The position numbers and the translations under genes are program-made. The notes beneath the pieces are model-generated. The model was not told the origin of the DNA, searched no databases, and saw nothing but the letters and a program-made list of their open reading frames with translations. A stretch of DNA of 64,000 nucleotides, taken from JAKOWB01 sp038363005 (GTDB taxonomy: Bacteria > Pseudomonadota > Alphaproteobacteria > Kiloniellales > JACOMY01). Position 1 is the first letter of the stretch, and each line of letters begins with the position of its first letter. The stretch is taken from NCBI GenBank assembly GCA_038363005.1, contig JBBQBI010000008.1:114183-178182 (forward strand). Direction: 5' to 3'. Positions 1 through 7,729 of the stretch are shown in pieces.

Positions 1-1830
1 AAGCGTCCAGCGCCCATCGGGCTGCGGCTCGCCCAGTACGGTGTAGAGGTCGCCCAGGCCGGTGGTGCGGATCGCCGCCTCGGTGGTCAGGCGCTGCTGC
101 ACGCTGTAGAGCCGGCGTTCCGGCCGCAGCGTGGCGATCTCCGTGCCATCGGCCAGCACCGTCAGGGTGGCGCTGTCGGCGGTGTAGTTCGGCCCCTGGC
201 GGCGGTCGACCCCTTCGAAGCGGATCTGATAGTCGGCGACGCTCAGCGTCTCACCGGGGGCGGCGAAGATGACGCTCTCTACCTTGAAGGCGCTGGAGGC
301 GGTCATGCCGGCGATCGCCAGCGCCAGCCCGGCGTGCGCCAGGGTGGTCCCCAGCGCGGCGCGCGGCAGGCCGCGCAGCCGGTTCCAGCTTTCGCCCCAG
401 GGCCCGCGGAACAGGCGAATGCGCTCGGCCAGTTCGCTCAGCGCGGCGAGGAACAGGTAGGCGGCGAGGCCGAGGAAGACCACCGCCATCACCGGCCCGC
501 CGAGCAGCAGGGCGGTGACCAGCGCCGCGGCGACCAGCCCGAGGCCAGCCAGCGCCAGGCGCGGCAGCAGCGCGCCGAGGTCGGCGCGCTTCCACGGCAG
601 GAAGGGCCCCAGCCCCATCACCAGCAGCAGCGGAATCGCCAAGGGCACGAAGGTCTTGTCGAAGAAGGGCGGGCCGACGGAGACCTTTTCCCCGGTCGCC
701 AGCTCGAGGAACAGCGGATAGAGCGTGCCGACGAAGACCGTCGCGGCGGCGGTGGCGAGCAGCAGGTTGTTGAGCAACAGCCCGCCCTCGCGGCTGACCG
801 GGGCGAAGATGCCGCCGCCCTTCAGCGCCGGCGCGCGCAGGGCGAAGAGCACCAGCGAACCGCCGATGGCAATGAACAGCAGCACCAGGATGAAGACGCC
901 GCGCTCCGGGTCGACGGCGAAGGCATGCACCGAGGTCAGCACGCCCGAGCGCACCACGAAGGTGCCGATCAGCGAGGCGGAGAAGGCCAGGATGGCCAGC
1001 AGCACAGTCCAGACCTTCAGCGCATCGCGCTTCTCCACAACCAGGGCGGAGTGCAGCAGCGCGGTGCCGCAGAGCCAGGGGATCAGCGAGACATTCTCCA
1101 CCGGATCCCAGAACCACCAGCCGCCCCAGCCGAGCTCGTAATAGGCCCACCAGGACCCCAGCGCGATGCCGCCGGTCAGCGCGGTCCAGGCGGCCAGCGT
1201 CCAGGGCCTGACCCAGCGCGCCCAGGCGGCGTCGACCTTGCCCTCCAGCAGCGCCGCCACGGCGAAGGCGAAGACCAGCGAGAAGCCGACATAGCCCAGG
1301 TAGAGCAGCGGCGGATGGAAGGCCAGGCCGGGGTCCTGCAGCAGCGGGTTCAGGTCGTTGCCGTCCGGCGGCGGCAGCTCCAGGCGCAAGAAGGGATTGG
1401 AGGTAAAGACCAGGAAAGCCAGGAAGCCCAGCGCGATCAGTCCCTGCACGCCGATCACCCGGGCCCGCAGGCTGGCCGGCAGGTTGCCGCCGAACAGCGC
1501 GACCGCGGCGCCGAAGATCGCCAGGATCAGCACCCAGAGCACCAGCGAGCCCTCGTGGTTGCCCCAGACGCCGCTGATCTTGTAAAGCAGCGGCTTGGTC
1601 GAATGGCTGTTGGCCACCACGTTGGCGACAGTGAAGTCGGAGACCACGTGGCTCCAAGTCAGCGCCGCGAAGGCCAGCAGGATCAGCAGCAGCTGCAGCA
1701 GCGCCGCCGGCCGCGCCACGGCGATCAGGCGCTGGTCGCCGCGCGCCGCGCCCCACAGCGGCAGGCTGCCCTGCAGCAGCGCCACCACCATCGCCAGCAC
1801 CAGCGCATAGTGGCCAAATTCGGGAATCAC
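1..1830 (-). CDS. ccmF: Cytochrome c maturation heme lyase CcmF (partial, C-terminus beyond the window)
   Basis: CcmF is the integral-membrane heme lyase subunit that transfers heme from holo-CcmE to apocytochrome c at the periplasmic face. The frame starts with GTG at 1830, overlapping the ccmE stop by GTGA, and stays open to the left edge, so the end is missing. The translation begins VIPEFGHYALVLAMVV, has the N-terminal hallmark WGNHEGSLVLW, and the tryptophan-rich WGGWWFWDPVEN heme-handling motif near 1105-1140. Many hydrophobic segments follow. It is the last visible gene of the ccmA-F run. ccmG, ccmH and ccmI would be expected just outside the window. Other long frames over this stretch, on either strand, are shadows. 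Confidence 0.95.
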   Translation of the reverse strand, partial: MIPEFGHYALVLAMVVALLQGSLPLWGAARGDQRLIAVARPAALLQLLLILLAFAALTWSHVVSDFTVANVVANSHSTKPLLYKISGVWGNHEGSLVLWVLILAIFGAAVALFGGNLPASLRARVIGVQGLIALGFLAFLVFTSNPFLRLELPPPDGNDLNPLLQDPGLAFHPPLLYLGYVGFSLVFAFAVAALLEGKVDAAWARWVRPWTLAAWTALTGGIALGSWWAYYELGWGGWWFWDPVENVSLIPWLCGTALLHSALVVEKRDALKVWTVLLAILAFSASLIGTFVVRSGVLTSVHAFAVDPERGVFILVLLFIAIGGSLVLFALRAPALKGGGIFAPVSREGGLLLNNLLLATAAATVFVGTLYPLFLELATGEKVSVGPPFFDKTFVPLAIPLLLVMGLGPFLPWKRADLGALLPRLALAGLGLVAAALVTALLLGGPVMAVVFLGLAAYLFLAALSELAERIRLFRGPWGESWNRLRGLPRAALGTTLAHAGLALAIAGMTASSAFKVESVIFAAPGETLSVADYQIRFEGVDRRQGPNYTADSATLTVLADGTEIATLRPERRLYSVQQRLTTEAAIRTTGLGDLYTVLGEPQPDGRWTL

Positions 1831-2273
1831 TGGCTGCCGCCCTCGGGCCGCCACTCGCCGGCGGCCTTCAGGGCGTCGACCGCTTCCTTCGGCATGTAGC
1901 GCTCGTCGTGCTTGGCCAGCAGCGTGTCGGCCCGGAAGGTGCCGCCGGCCAGCAGGTGGCCCTCGACCACCACGCCCTGGCCCTCGCGGAACAGGTCGGG
2001 CACCGCGCCCTCATAGGTCACCGGCACGCTGTTGGCCAAGTCGGTGACGGCGAAGCTCAGGCTCTCGCCGGCACGCACCACGCTGCCCTCGGCCACCAGG
2101 CCGCCCATGCGGATTGCCCGCTCCGGTCCTGGCGGCGCCTTGACCAGGTCGCTCGGACTCTGGAAGTAGGCCAGGGAGTCCTGAAAGGCGACCAGGATCA
2201 GCGCCGTGGCGCCAGCCATGCAGAACAGCGCCGCCAGCATGAAGACCAGGCGTCGGCGGCCCTTGCGGGTCAT
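1827..2273 (-). CDS. ccmE: Periplasmic heme chaperone CcmE
   Basis: This 148-residue protein is the heme chaperone that receives heme from CcmABCD and hands it to CcmF. A single N-terminal membrane anchor (about residues 8-29) follows the basic MTRKGRRR. The OB-fold domain ends with LLAKHDERYMP, where the histidine is the residue known in the family to bind heme covalently and the tyrosine is the usual partner. Length matches the family. It overlaps ccmD by ATGA upstream and ccmF by GTGA downstream, so translation is probably coupled. Confidence 0.96.
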   Translation of the reverse strand: MTRKGRRRLVFMLAALFCMAGATALILVAFQDSLAYFQSPSDLVKAPPGPERAIRMGGLVAEGSVVRAGESLSFAVTDLANSVPVTYEGAVPDLFREGQGVVVEGHLLAGGTFRADTLLAKHDERYMPKEAVDALKAAGEWRPEGGSQ

Positions 2274-2473
2274 GGCTTGCCCTCCGCTGCCTTGCGCCGG
2301 GCGCGTGTGCTCTGGCGCGCCGCTTCCAGCGCCGCCAGCTGGCGGCGGGTCCGCCGCAGGCGCCGCAGGCTGGTGACGACGAAGCCGATCAGCACGGCCA
2401 CGGTCAGTCCCATGGCCGGCCAGACATAGGCCGCGTAGCCACCCATCGCCAGGAAATCAGCCAAGCCATTCAT
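2270..2473 (-). CDS. ccmD: Heme exporter protein CcmD
   Basis: This small 67-residue membrane protein has one hydrophobic segment (about residues 12-34, AAYVWPAMGLTVAVLIGFVV) followed by a very basic helix rich in Arg and Ala. That is the usual CcmD layout. CcmD stabilises release of holo-CcmE from the CcmABC complex. I chose ATG at 2473. An in-frame TTG two codons upstream is possible but less likely. Its stop overlaps the ccmE start as ATGA. Identification rests mostly on size, topology and position between ccmC and ccmE. Confidence 0.9.
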   Translation of the reverse strand: MNGLADFLAMGGYAAYVWPAMGLTVAVLIGFVVTSLRRLRRTRRQLAALEAARQSTRARRKAAEGKP

Positions 2474-2492
2474 GATCAAGCGCCTCGCCGGC

Positions 2493-3212
2493 TCAAACGC
2501 CGGCCTGCACCAGCGCCAGCGCGCGCAGTCGGGCCGAGAGCACCTCGTCCTTCACGCGCACCAGCAGCACGGCCAGGAAGTAGGCCATGAAGCCCAGCCC
2601 CATGACCAGCAGGGGCCAGAGCAAATCCGGGTGAATGGTCGGCCCGTCGAGGCGGAAGACCGAGGCCGGTTGATGCAGGGTCGACCACCAGTCGACTGAG
2701 AACTTGATGATCGGCAGGTTGACCACGCCGACCAGCGCCAGGATCGCCGCCGCCTTCTGCCCGCGCCGCGGGTCGTCGAAGGCGGTGAACAGCGCGATGT
2801 GGCCGAGGTAGAGGAAGAACAGCACCAGCACCGACGTCAGGCGCCCGTCCCAGACCCACCAGGTGCCCCAGGTGGGCTTGCCCCAGAGCGAGCCGGTGAC
2901 CAGCGCGACAAAGGTGAAGCCGGCGCCGACCGGCGAGGCCGCCTTGGCCACCAGGTGGGCCAGCGGGTGGCGCCACACCAGGGCGACGAAGGAGGCGGCG
3001 GCGATGGTGAGATAGCAGAACAGCGCCATCCAGGCGGCCGGCACATGCACATACATGATGCGCACCGAATCGCCCTGCTGGTAGTCGGCCGGCGACTTGA
3101 TCAGGCCAAGGTAGAGGCCAAGCAGGATGAGCGCCGCCGCCAGACCCGCCGCCCAGGGCAGGATGGCATCGGCCAAGCGCAGAAAACGGCCCGGGTTTGC
3201 ATAGCGCTGCAT
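2493..3212 (-). CDS. ccmC: Heme exporter/heme-handling protein CcmC
   Basis: This 239-residue polytopic membrane protein presents heme to CcmE. It has about six hydrophobic segments and the tryptophan-rich motif WGTWWVWDGRLTSVL in the middle, the periplasmic heme-binding loop known for CcmC/CcmF. Two histidines flank it (in YVHVPAAWM and the HIALF segment), as expected for heme ligation. It lies 19 bases after ccmB and 19 bases before ccmD, inside the operon. Confidence 0.96.
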   Translation of the reverse strand: MQRYANPGRFLRLADAILPWAAGLAAALILLGLYLGLIKSPADYQQGDSVRIMYVHVPAAWMALFCYLTIAAASFVALVWRHPLAHLVAKAASPVGAGFTFVALVTGSLWGKPTWGTWWVWDGRLTSVLVLFFLYLGHIALFTAFDDPRRGQKAAAILALVGVVNLPIIKFSVDWWSTLHQPASVFRLDGPTIHPDLLWPLLVMGLGFMAYFLAVLLVRVKDEVLSARLRALALVQAGV

Positions 3213-3231
3213 GGGTCTGGTGTAGCCCAGC

Positions 3232-3903
3232 TCAGCCTTCGTCCAAAGCCTGACGTAACGCCGCAGGCCCGGCCAGCAGCGCCAGCGGCAGCGCCAGCAG
3301 CAGGCCGGCGGCCAGCAGCAGCAGGTGCGGGCGCGCCGGCAGGCCGCTGGCCGCGGCCTCGACCGCCAGCACGCCCAGGATCAGCACCGGCACGAAGAGC
3401 GGCAGCGCCAGCAGCGGAATCAGGATCGAGCCGCGACGCGCGCCCAGCGTGGTCGCCGCCACCACGATGCCCAGCAGGCTGAGGATCGGCGTGCCCAGCA
3501 GCAGCGCCAGCAGCAGCACCGGCAGCAGCTCGCCCGGCAGGTCGTAGATCACCGCGATCAGCGGCGCCGCCAGTACCAGCAGCAGGCCCGAGGTCAGCCA
3601 ATGCACCAGCGCCTTGGCCAGCACCAGCAGCGGCAGCGGCAGCGCGGTCAGCGCCAGCTGCTCCAAGGTGCCGTCCTCGTGGTCGGCGTGGAACGGGCGC
3701 TCCAGCGACAGCACCACGGCGAAAAGCGCGGCAACCCAGACGATGCCGGGGGCGATCTGCCGCAGCAGGTCGGTGTCGGGGCCGACGCCAAAGGGAAACA
3801 GCAGTGCCGCCAGCAGGAAGAAGGCGACGCCGATCAGGGGCTCGCCGCGCTGCCGCCAGACCAGGCGCAGGTCGCGGCCGATCAGCGCCAGCAGGACCTT
3901 CAC
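3232..3903 (-). CDS. ccmB: Heme exporter permease CcmB
   Basis: CcmB is the permease that pairs with the CcmA ATPase in the CcmABCD complex, which releases heme-loaded CcmE. I placed the start at GTG 3903 (VKVLLALIGRDLRLVWRQ), giving 223 residues, the usual CcmB length. The same frame stays open further upstream, but that part lies inside ccmA and reads as a low-complexity shadow. The start overlaps the ccmA stop as GTGA. Six hydrophobic stretches are visible, with HADHEDGTLEQL between the second and third, a conserved CcmB region. Confidence 0.95.
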   Translation of the reverse strand: MKVLLALIGRDLRLVWRQRGEPLIGVAFFLLAALLFPFGVGPDTDLLRQIAPGIVWVAALFAVVLSLERPFHADHEDGTLEQLALTALPLPLLVLAKALVHWLTSGLLLVLAAPLIAVIYDLPGELLPVLLLALLLGTPILSLLGIVVAATTLGARRGSILIPLLALPLFVPVLILGVLAVEAAASGLPARPHLLLLAAGLLLALPLALLAGPAALRQALDEG

Positions 3904-4550
3904 GACAGCGCCTCGACCGCCGCGGCCTGGCCCGGGGCGAAGTCCGCGAGGTCCAGGCGCTGCAGCCCGGGCAGCGGCACGGCGCCATGGGTCGCCACCA
4001 CCAGCCGGCCGCCGGCGGCCAGGTGAGCGCCGCAGAGCGCCCAGAGCCGCGCTTCGCTGGCGGCATCCAGGCTGGTCACCGGTTCGTCGAGCAGCCACAG
4101 CGCGGCCGGCGCCAGGGCCAGGCGGGCCAGCGCGACACGGCGGCGCTGCCCGGCGGAGAGCACGCGCAGCGGCAGGGCGGCCAGCGGCGCCAGGGCGAAC
4201 TGTGTCATGGCCGCGGTGACGGCGGCGGCGCCGGCACCCAGCAGCCGCGCCTCGAAGGCCAGCGATTCAGTGGCGGTCAGCGCCGCCTTGAGGCCCGGCA
4301 GGTGGCCGACATAGCGCAGCCGGGCGCGGTGCGCCTCGGCCGCGCCGGCGATGTCGACGCCGTCCCACAGGACCTCGCCGGCCAGCGGTCGGGACAGGCC
4401 GGCCAGCAGCCGCAGCAGCGTGGTCTTGCCGCTGCCGTTGGGGCCGACCAGCGCCAGCGCCGCGCCGGCCGGCAGCGCGAAGTCGAGTCCGCGGAACAGC
4501 AGCCGCTCGCCGCGCAGCGCGGCCAGGTCGCGCGCGGCGAAGCCGGTCAT
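3900..4550 (-). CDS. ccmA: Heme exporter ATP-binding protein CcmA
   Basis: CcmA is the ABC ATPase that powers CcmE release. The product has 216 residues with a Walker A GPNGSGKTTLLRLLAG near residue 33, signature LSAGQRRRVALARL near 130, and Walker B WLLDEPVTSLD. The start is ATG 4550, since the preceding in-frame residues do not resemble the family. This ATG overlaps the stop of the isochorismatase-like gene as ATGA, so the ccm operon appears translationally coupled to that hydrolase. Confidence 0.96.
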   Translation of the reverse strand: MTGFAARDLAALRGERLLFRGLDFALPAGAALALVGPNGSGKTTLLRLLAGLSRPLAGEVLWDGVDIAGAAEAHRARLRYVGHLPGLKAALTATESLAFEARLLGAGAAAVTAAMTQFALAPLAALPLRVLSAGQRRRVALARLALAPAALWLLDEPVTSLDAASEARLWALCGAHLAAGGRLVVATHGAVPLPGLQRLDLADFAPGQAAAVEALS

Positions 4551-5095
4551 GCCGCCAGGCCTTCGGCCAGCAGCGTCGCGCTGTCGACGACACGGGCGAA
4601 GCTGCACAGGGTGTGGTTTTCATGGCGGATGATGGTGGCGGCGTCGATCACGCCGTTGTCGAAGGTGCTGTGCGCGTCGCCGACCAGCACCACGGCGAAG
4701 CCTTCCGATGCGGCGCGGCGGCAGGTGGTGTCGACGCAGTAGTCACTCTGCGCGCCGCAGAGGATCAGCCGGCCGATGCCGCGCGCGGCCAGAAGGGCGC
4801 CCAGCCCGGTGTCGCGGAAACCGTCGGGGTGGCGCTTTTCCACCACCGGCTCGTCCGGTCGCGCGCCCAGTGCCGGGTGCAGCTGCCAGCCCGGCGTACC
4901 GGCCTCCAGGTCATCGCTGGGGCCGCCGTCGTGGCGCACGAAAACGACGGGCAGGCCGGTGGCCCGCGCGGCGGCCAGCAGGCGGCCGATGCGGTCCAGC
5001 AGCGCTTCGGCGGCGTGCAGCGCCGGGCCGGCCGGCGGCTGCACCAGCCCCTGCTGCACGTCGATCACCACGAGAGCGGTCTTGTCGCCCGGCAT
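4547..5095 (-). CDS. Isochorismatase-family cysteine hydrolase
   Basis: This 182-residue protein belongs to the isochorismatase-like cysteine hydrolase superfamily. The catalytic triad can be read directly: Asp in ALVVIDVQQ near the N-terminus, Lys in VVEKRHPDGF, and Cys in GAQSDYCVDTT. Members hydrolyse amide or vinyl-ether substrates such as nicotinamide, N-carbamoyl compounds or isochorismate, and the sequence alone does not tell which. I chose ATG 5095, with GGGG about eight bases upstream. An in-frame TTG lies at 5113. It is the first gene of the run leading into ccmA, overlapping it by four bases. No link between this family and cytochrome c maturation is known to me. Confidence 0.88.
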   Translation of the reverse strand: MPGDKTALVVIDVQQGLVQPPAGPALHAAEALLDRIGRLLAAARATGLPVVFVRHDGGPSDDLEAGTPGWQLHPALGARPDEPVVEKRHPDGFRDTGLGALLAARGIGRLILCGAQSDYCVDTTCRRAASEGFAVVLVGDAHSTFDNGVIDAATIIRHENHTLCSFARVVDSATLLAEGLAA

Positions 5096-5209
5096 GCTGC
5101 GGCCCCTGCCCAAGGATCAGGCCATTGCTCTAGCGCAGCGACCGGCGGCAGGCCAGACGCTTGGGCGGCAGAAAGCTGGATGGCAGGGAAGGGTAGCCCC
5201 CAAAAGGGT

Positions 5210-5248
5210 GACGCCCGGCGGGATCGGGACCGCCGGGCGTCAGTTTTT
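5210..5248. terminator. Intrinsic terminator, probably bidirectional
   Basis: A perfect 12-base inverted repeat (GACGCCCGGCGG, 5210-5221, with its complement at 5230-5241) encloses an eight-base loop. On the plus strand it is followed by AGTTTTT. Read on the minus strand it is followed by ACCCTTTTGG. It lies between the last gene of the transporter cassette and the hydrolase-ccm operon, both minus strand, so it most likely ends transcripts coming from the transporter cassette. Confidence 0.75.
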
Positions 5249-5525
5249 CCAGCCTGAGGGGGGCATCGGGGTGAGGTCGGCTGGAAAACCTCGGACAGAG
5301 AGGGGAAGTCTCCGTGTTCAGAAACCTAGAGACAGATCGTGGTCAGTTTCGGTCCCGTTTATGGCTGAAATGTGATTTCTGCCACAGGCAAGAGAAAAGA
5401 ACCGCTACCAACTTCTTACCTAGGGAATGTGACATGAGGGCCACAGGCTGTCTAGCGGAAATTTTGCCCGCGACGCCCGGTCGCGGCCTTGTGATATTCC
5501 GCTAAGGTCCTAAAAATGAAAGAGA
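5249..5525. other. Gene-free stretch with a two-tier hairpin (5453-5504)
   Basis: No convincing coding frame is present, and base composition is visibly closer to 50% G+C than the flanks. At 5453-5504 an outer stem (TAGCGGAA with TTCCGCTA) encloses an inner stem (CCGCGAC with GTCGCGG, loop GCCCG). The structure starts 22 bases after the stop of the PaaK-like gene. It has no clear T-tract, so I do not call it a standard terminator. It could be a 3'-UTR structure, a small RNA or remnant DNA. I do not recognise 4.5S, 6S, tmRNA or RNase P motifs here. Confidence 0.45.
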
Positions 5526-6782
5526 TTAAGAGTCGTAACGACGCTGATCGTCGATCACCTTGCCGTCGTTGGGCAGGCTGCCCGGCTGCAGCAGTTCGAC
5601 GCGGCCTTTCAGTTTCGTCACCTCCTGCAGGCCGGCGGCAAGCGCCTCCGCCAGCGACTCGGGCGCCTCCGCCGCCTCACAGCGCAGCAGCATGCTGTCC
5701 TGCTCGCCGTCGCGATCGACCACCAGGCGGGCCCGCAGGATCGCCGGGAAGCGCTTGATGATCGTCGCCACCTGGCCCGGGTGCACGAACATGCCCTTGA
5801 TCTTGGTGGTCTGGTCGGCGCGGCCCAGCCAGCCCTTGAGCCGCTGGTTGCTGCGTCCGCAGGGGCTCGGCCCCTGCAGCACGGCCGAGAGGTCGCCGGT
5901 GGCGAAGCGGATCAGCGGCAGCACCGGATTGAAGGTCGTCACCACCACCTCGCCGACCTCGCCGGCCGGCACCGGGTCGCCGGTGCCGGGGCGCACGATC
6001 TCGACGATCACGCCCTCGTCGACGATCTGGCCGGGATGCGGCGTGCCGTCCGCCGCCGCGCTCTCATAGGCCACCAGGCCAAGCTCGGCGGTGGCGTAGC
6101 ACTGCAGCACCTGCACGCCGCGGGCGCGATACTCGTCGCGCAGCGAGGGGAAGAGCGCACCGCCGGAGACCAGGGCACGCTGGATCGACCCGCAGTCGAG
6201 TCCCAGCTCCTTGGCCTTGTCGAGCACCACCTTGAGGAAGTCCGGCGTGCCGCTCCAGCCGCGCGGCTTCAGGTGCTGGATGGCGGCGGCCTGCTGTTCG
6301 CTGTTGCCGGTGCCGGCTGGAATCGGCACCGCGCCCAGCGCGCGCACGCCGGCGTCCATCATCCAGCCGCCCGGCGTCAGGTGATAGGAGAAGGCGTTGA
6401 CCACCAGGTCGCCGGGCCGCAGGCCAGCGGCGAAGAAGGCACGGGCGAAGCGGCCGTAGTCGCTAGCCACGCCCTCGAGTTCGTAGATCGGTCCGGGCGA
6501 GGCGAAGAGGCGTCCGGCATGGCCGGCGGCGATGGCGGCGATGCCGGCGAAGGGTGGGTCGGCGGCCTGCAGCACCGCCAGCTCGCTCTTGCGCGTCACC
6601 GGCAGTGTGGCCAGCGCCTGGCGGCTGTTCACCGCCGCCGGCGCCACGTCGGCCAGGGTGCGGGCGAAGTGCGGCGCCTTGGCCTTGGCGTGCGCCACCT
6701 GCTGGGCCAGCGCGGCCATCAGCTCGCGCTCGCGCGCTTCCGGCGGGCGGGTCTCCAGTTGATCGTAGTGCGCGGGCTGCAC
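5526..6782 (-). CDS. Phenylacetate-CoA ligase-family (PaaK-like) adenylate-forming enzyme
   Basis: This 418-residue member of the ANL superfamily resembles phenylacetate-CoA ligase (PaaK), which forms an aryl-CoA thioester through an acyl-AMP. Visible features are the glycine-rich FASPGPIYE region near residue 92, CYATAELGLVAYES (the adenylate-binding segment), IRFATGDLSAVL (conserved Asp), and the C-terminal GRADQTTKIKGMFVHPGQV. Start is GTG 6782, 12 bases after the livF stop. It is the last gene of the transporter cassette. In proteobacteria PaaK-like ligases often accompany LivFGHM-type transporters, which suggests activation of an imported aromatic or branched acid. The substrate is not known. 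Confidence 0.85.
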   Translation of the reverse strand: MQPAHYDQLETRPPEARERELMAALAQQVAHAKAKAPHFARTLADVAPAAVNSRQALATLPVTRKSELAVLQAADPPFAGIAAIAAGHAGRLFASPGPIYELEGVASDYGRFARAFFAAGLRPGDLVVNAFSYHLTPGGWMMDAGVRALGAVPIPAGTGNSEQQAAAIQHLKPRGWSGTPDFLKVVLDKAKELGLDCGSIQRALVSGGALFPSLRDEYRARGVQVLQCYATAELGLVAYESAAADGTPHPGQIVDEGVIVEIVRPGTGDPVPAGEVGEVVVTTFNPVLPLIRFATGDLSAVLQGPSPCGRSNQRLKGWLGRADQTTKIKGMFVHPGQVATIIKRFPAILRARLVVDRDGEQDSMLLRCEAAEAPESLAEALAAGLQEVTKLKGRVELLQPGSLPNDGKVIDDQRRYDS

Positions 6783-6794
6783 CCGGCCGGCCCG

Positions 6795-7643
6795 CTAGGC
6801 CAGCCAGCGCTTGCGGCGCTTGTAGTGCTTCACGTCGCGGTAGGACTTGCGACCGGCGGCGGAGAGGCCGAGGTAGAATTCCTTGACGTCCTCGTTGGCG
6901 CCCAGCGCGGCGGCATCGCCGTCCATCACCACGCGGCCGTTTTCCAGGATGTAGCCGTAGCGGGCGTACTTCAGCGCGATGTTGGTGTTTTGCTCGGCCA
7001 GCAGGAAGGTCACGCCCTCCTGCTCGTTCAGCCGCTTCACCGTCTCGAAGATGGTCTCGACCAGCTGCGGCGCCAGGCCCATCGAGGGCTCGTCCAGCAA
7101 GATCATGCGCGGGCGGCTCATCAGCGCGCGGCCGATGGCCGTCATCTGCTGCTCGCCGCCAGAGGTGTAGCCGGCCTGGCTGCCGCGGCGTTCCTTCAGC
7201 CGCGGGAAATAGTTGTAGACCATCTCCAGGTCGCGCTGGATGGCGCCACGGCCGTCCTTGCGGGTGAAGGCGCCGGTCTGCAGGTTCTCTTCCACCGTCA
7301 GGTGGGCGAAGCAGTGGCGGCCTTCCATCACCTGGATCACGCCGCGCCGCACCAGGTCGTTCGGCGTCAGCCGATCGATCTGCTGGCCGTCGAATTCGAT
7401 CGAGCCCTTGGTGACCTCGCCGCGCTCGGCGCGCAGCAGGTTGGAAATCGCCTTCAGGGTGGTGGTCTTGCCGGCGCCGTTGGCGCCCAGCAGCGCAACG
7501 ATGCCCTTGTCAGGGACCGCCAGCGACACGCCCTTCAGCACCAGGATGACGTGGTCGTAGATGACCTCGATAGAGTTGACCGCCAACAGGGGGCGCGCCG
7601 GCTGTGCAGGGCTGTCGGGCTTGGCGGCGGTGACGGCGGACAT
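6795..7643 (-). CDS. livF: Branched-chain amino acid-type ABC transporter ATPase (LivF-like)
   Basis: This 282-residue ABC ATPase shows Walker A GANGAGKTTTLKAISN near residue 53, a signature region TSGGEQQMTAIGRALM, Walker B MILLDEPSMGLAP, and the H-loop region replaced by LAEQNTN as in LivF proteins. A C-terminal basic tail (SYRDVKHYKRRKRWLA) is longer than in typical LivF and is common in the cassettes that carry CoA ligases. It follows the binding-protein gene by 86 bases and precedes the PaaK-like gene by 12. Confidence 0.93.
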   Translation of the reverse strand: MSAVTAAKPDSPAQPARPLLAVNSIEVIYDHVILVLKGVSLAVPDKGIVALLGANGAGKTTTLKAISNLLRAERGEVTKGSIEFDGQQIDRLTPNDLVRRGVIQVMEGRHCFAHLTVEENLQTGAFTRKDGRGAIQRDLEMVYNYFPRLKERRGSQAGYTSGGEQQMTAIGRALMSRPRMILLDEPSMGLAPQLVETIFETVKRLNEQEGVTFLLAEQNTNIALKYARYGYILENGRVVMDGDAAALGANEDVKEFYLGLSAAGRKSYRDVKHYKRRKRWLA

Positions 7644-7729
7644 GGGGAAACCTTCCTCGGAACCTCAGGTAAGCTGCCGCCGGCGCCGCCGCGAAACCGC
7701 GACGGCGCCGGACAACAACGGACGCCTAC

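Noticed and set aside
251..1899. Long open frames over ccmF on both strands
   Set aside because: They read as Ala/Arg/Gly-rich low complexity. The ccmF frame, which is open to the window edge, has all family motifs.
5281..5330. RNase P RNA-like GAGGGGAAGTCTCC stretch
   Set aside because: Only a superficial similarity to one conserved block. The rest of the RNase P core is absent.
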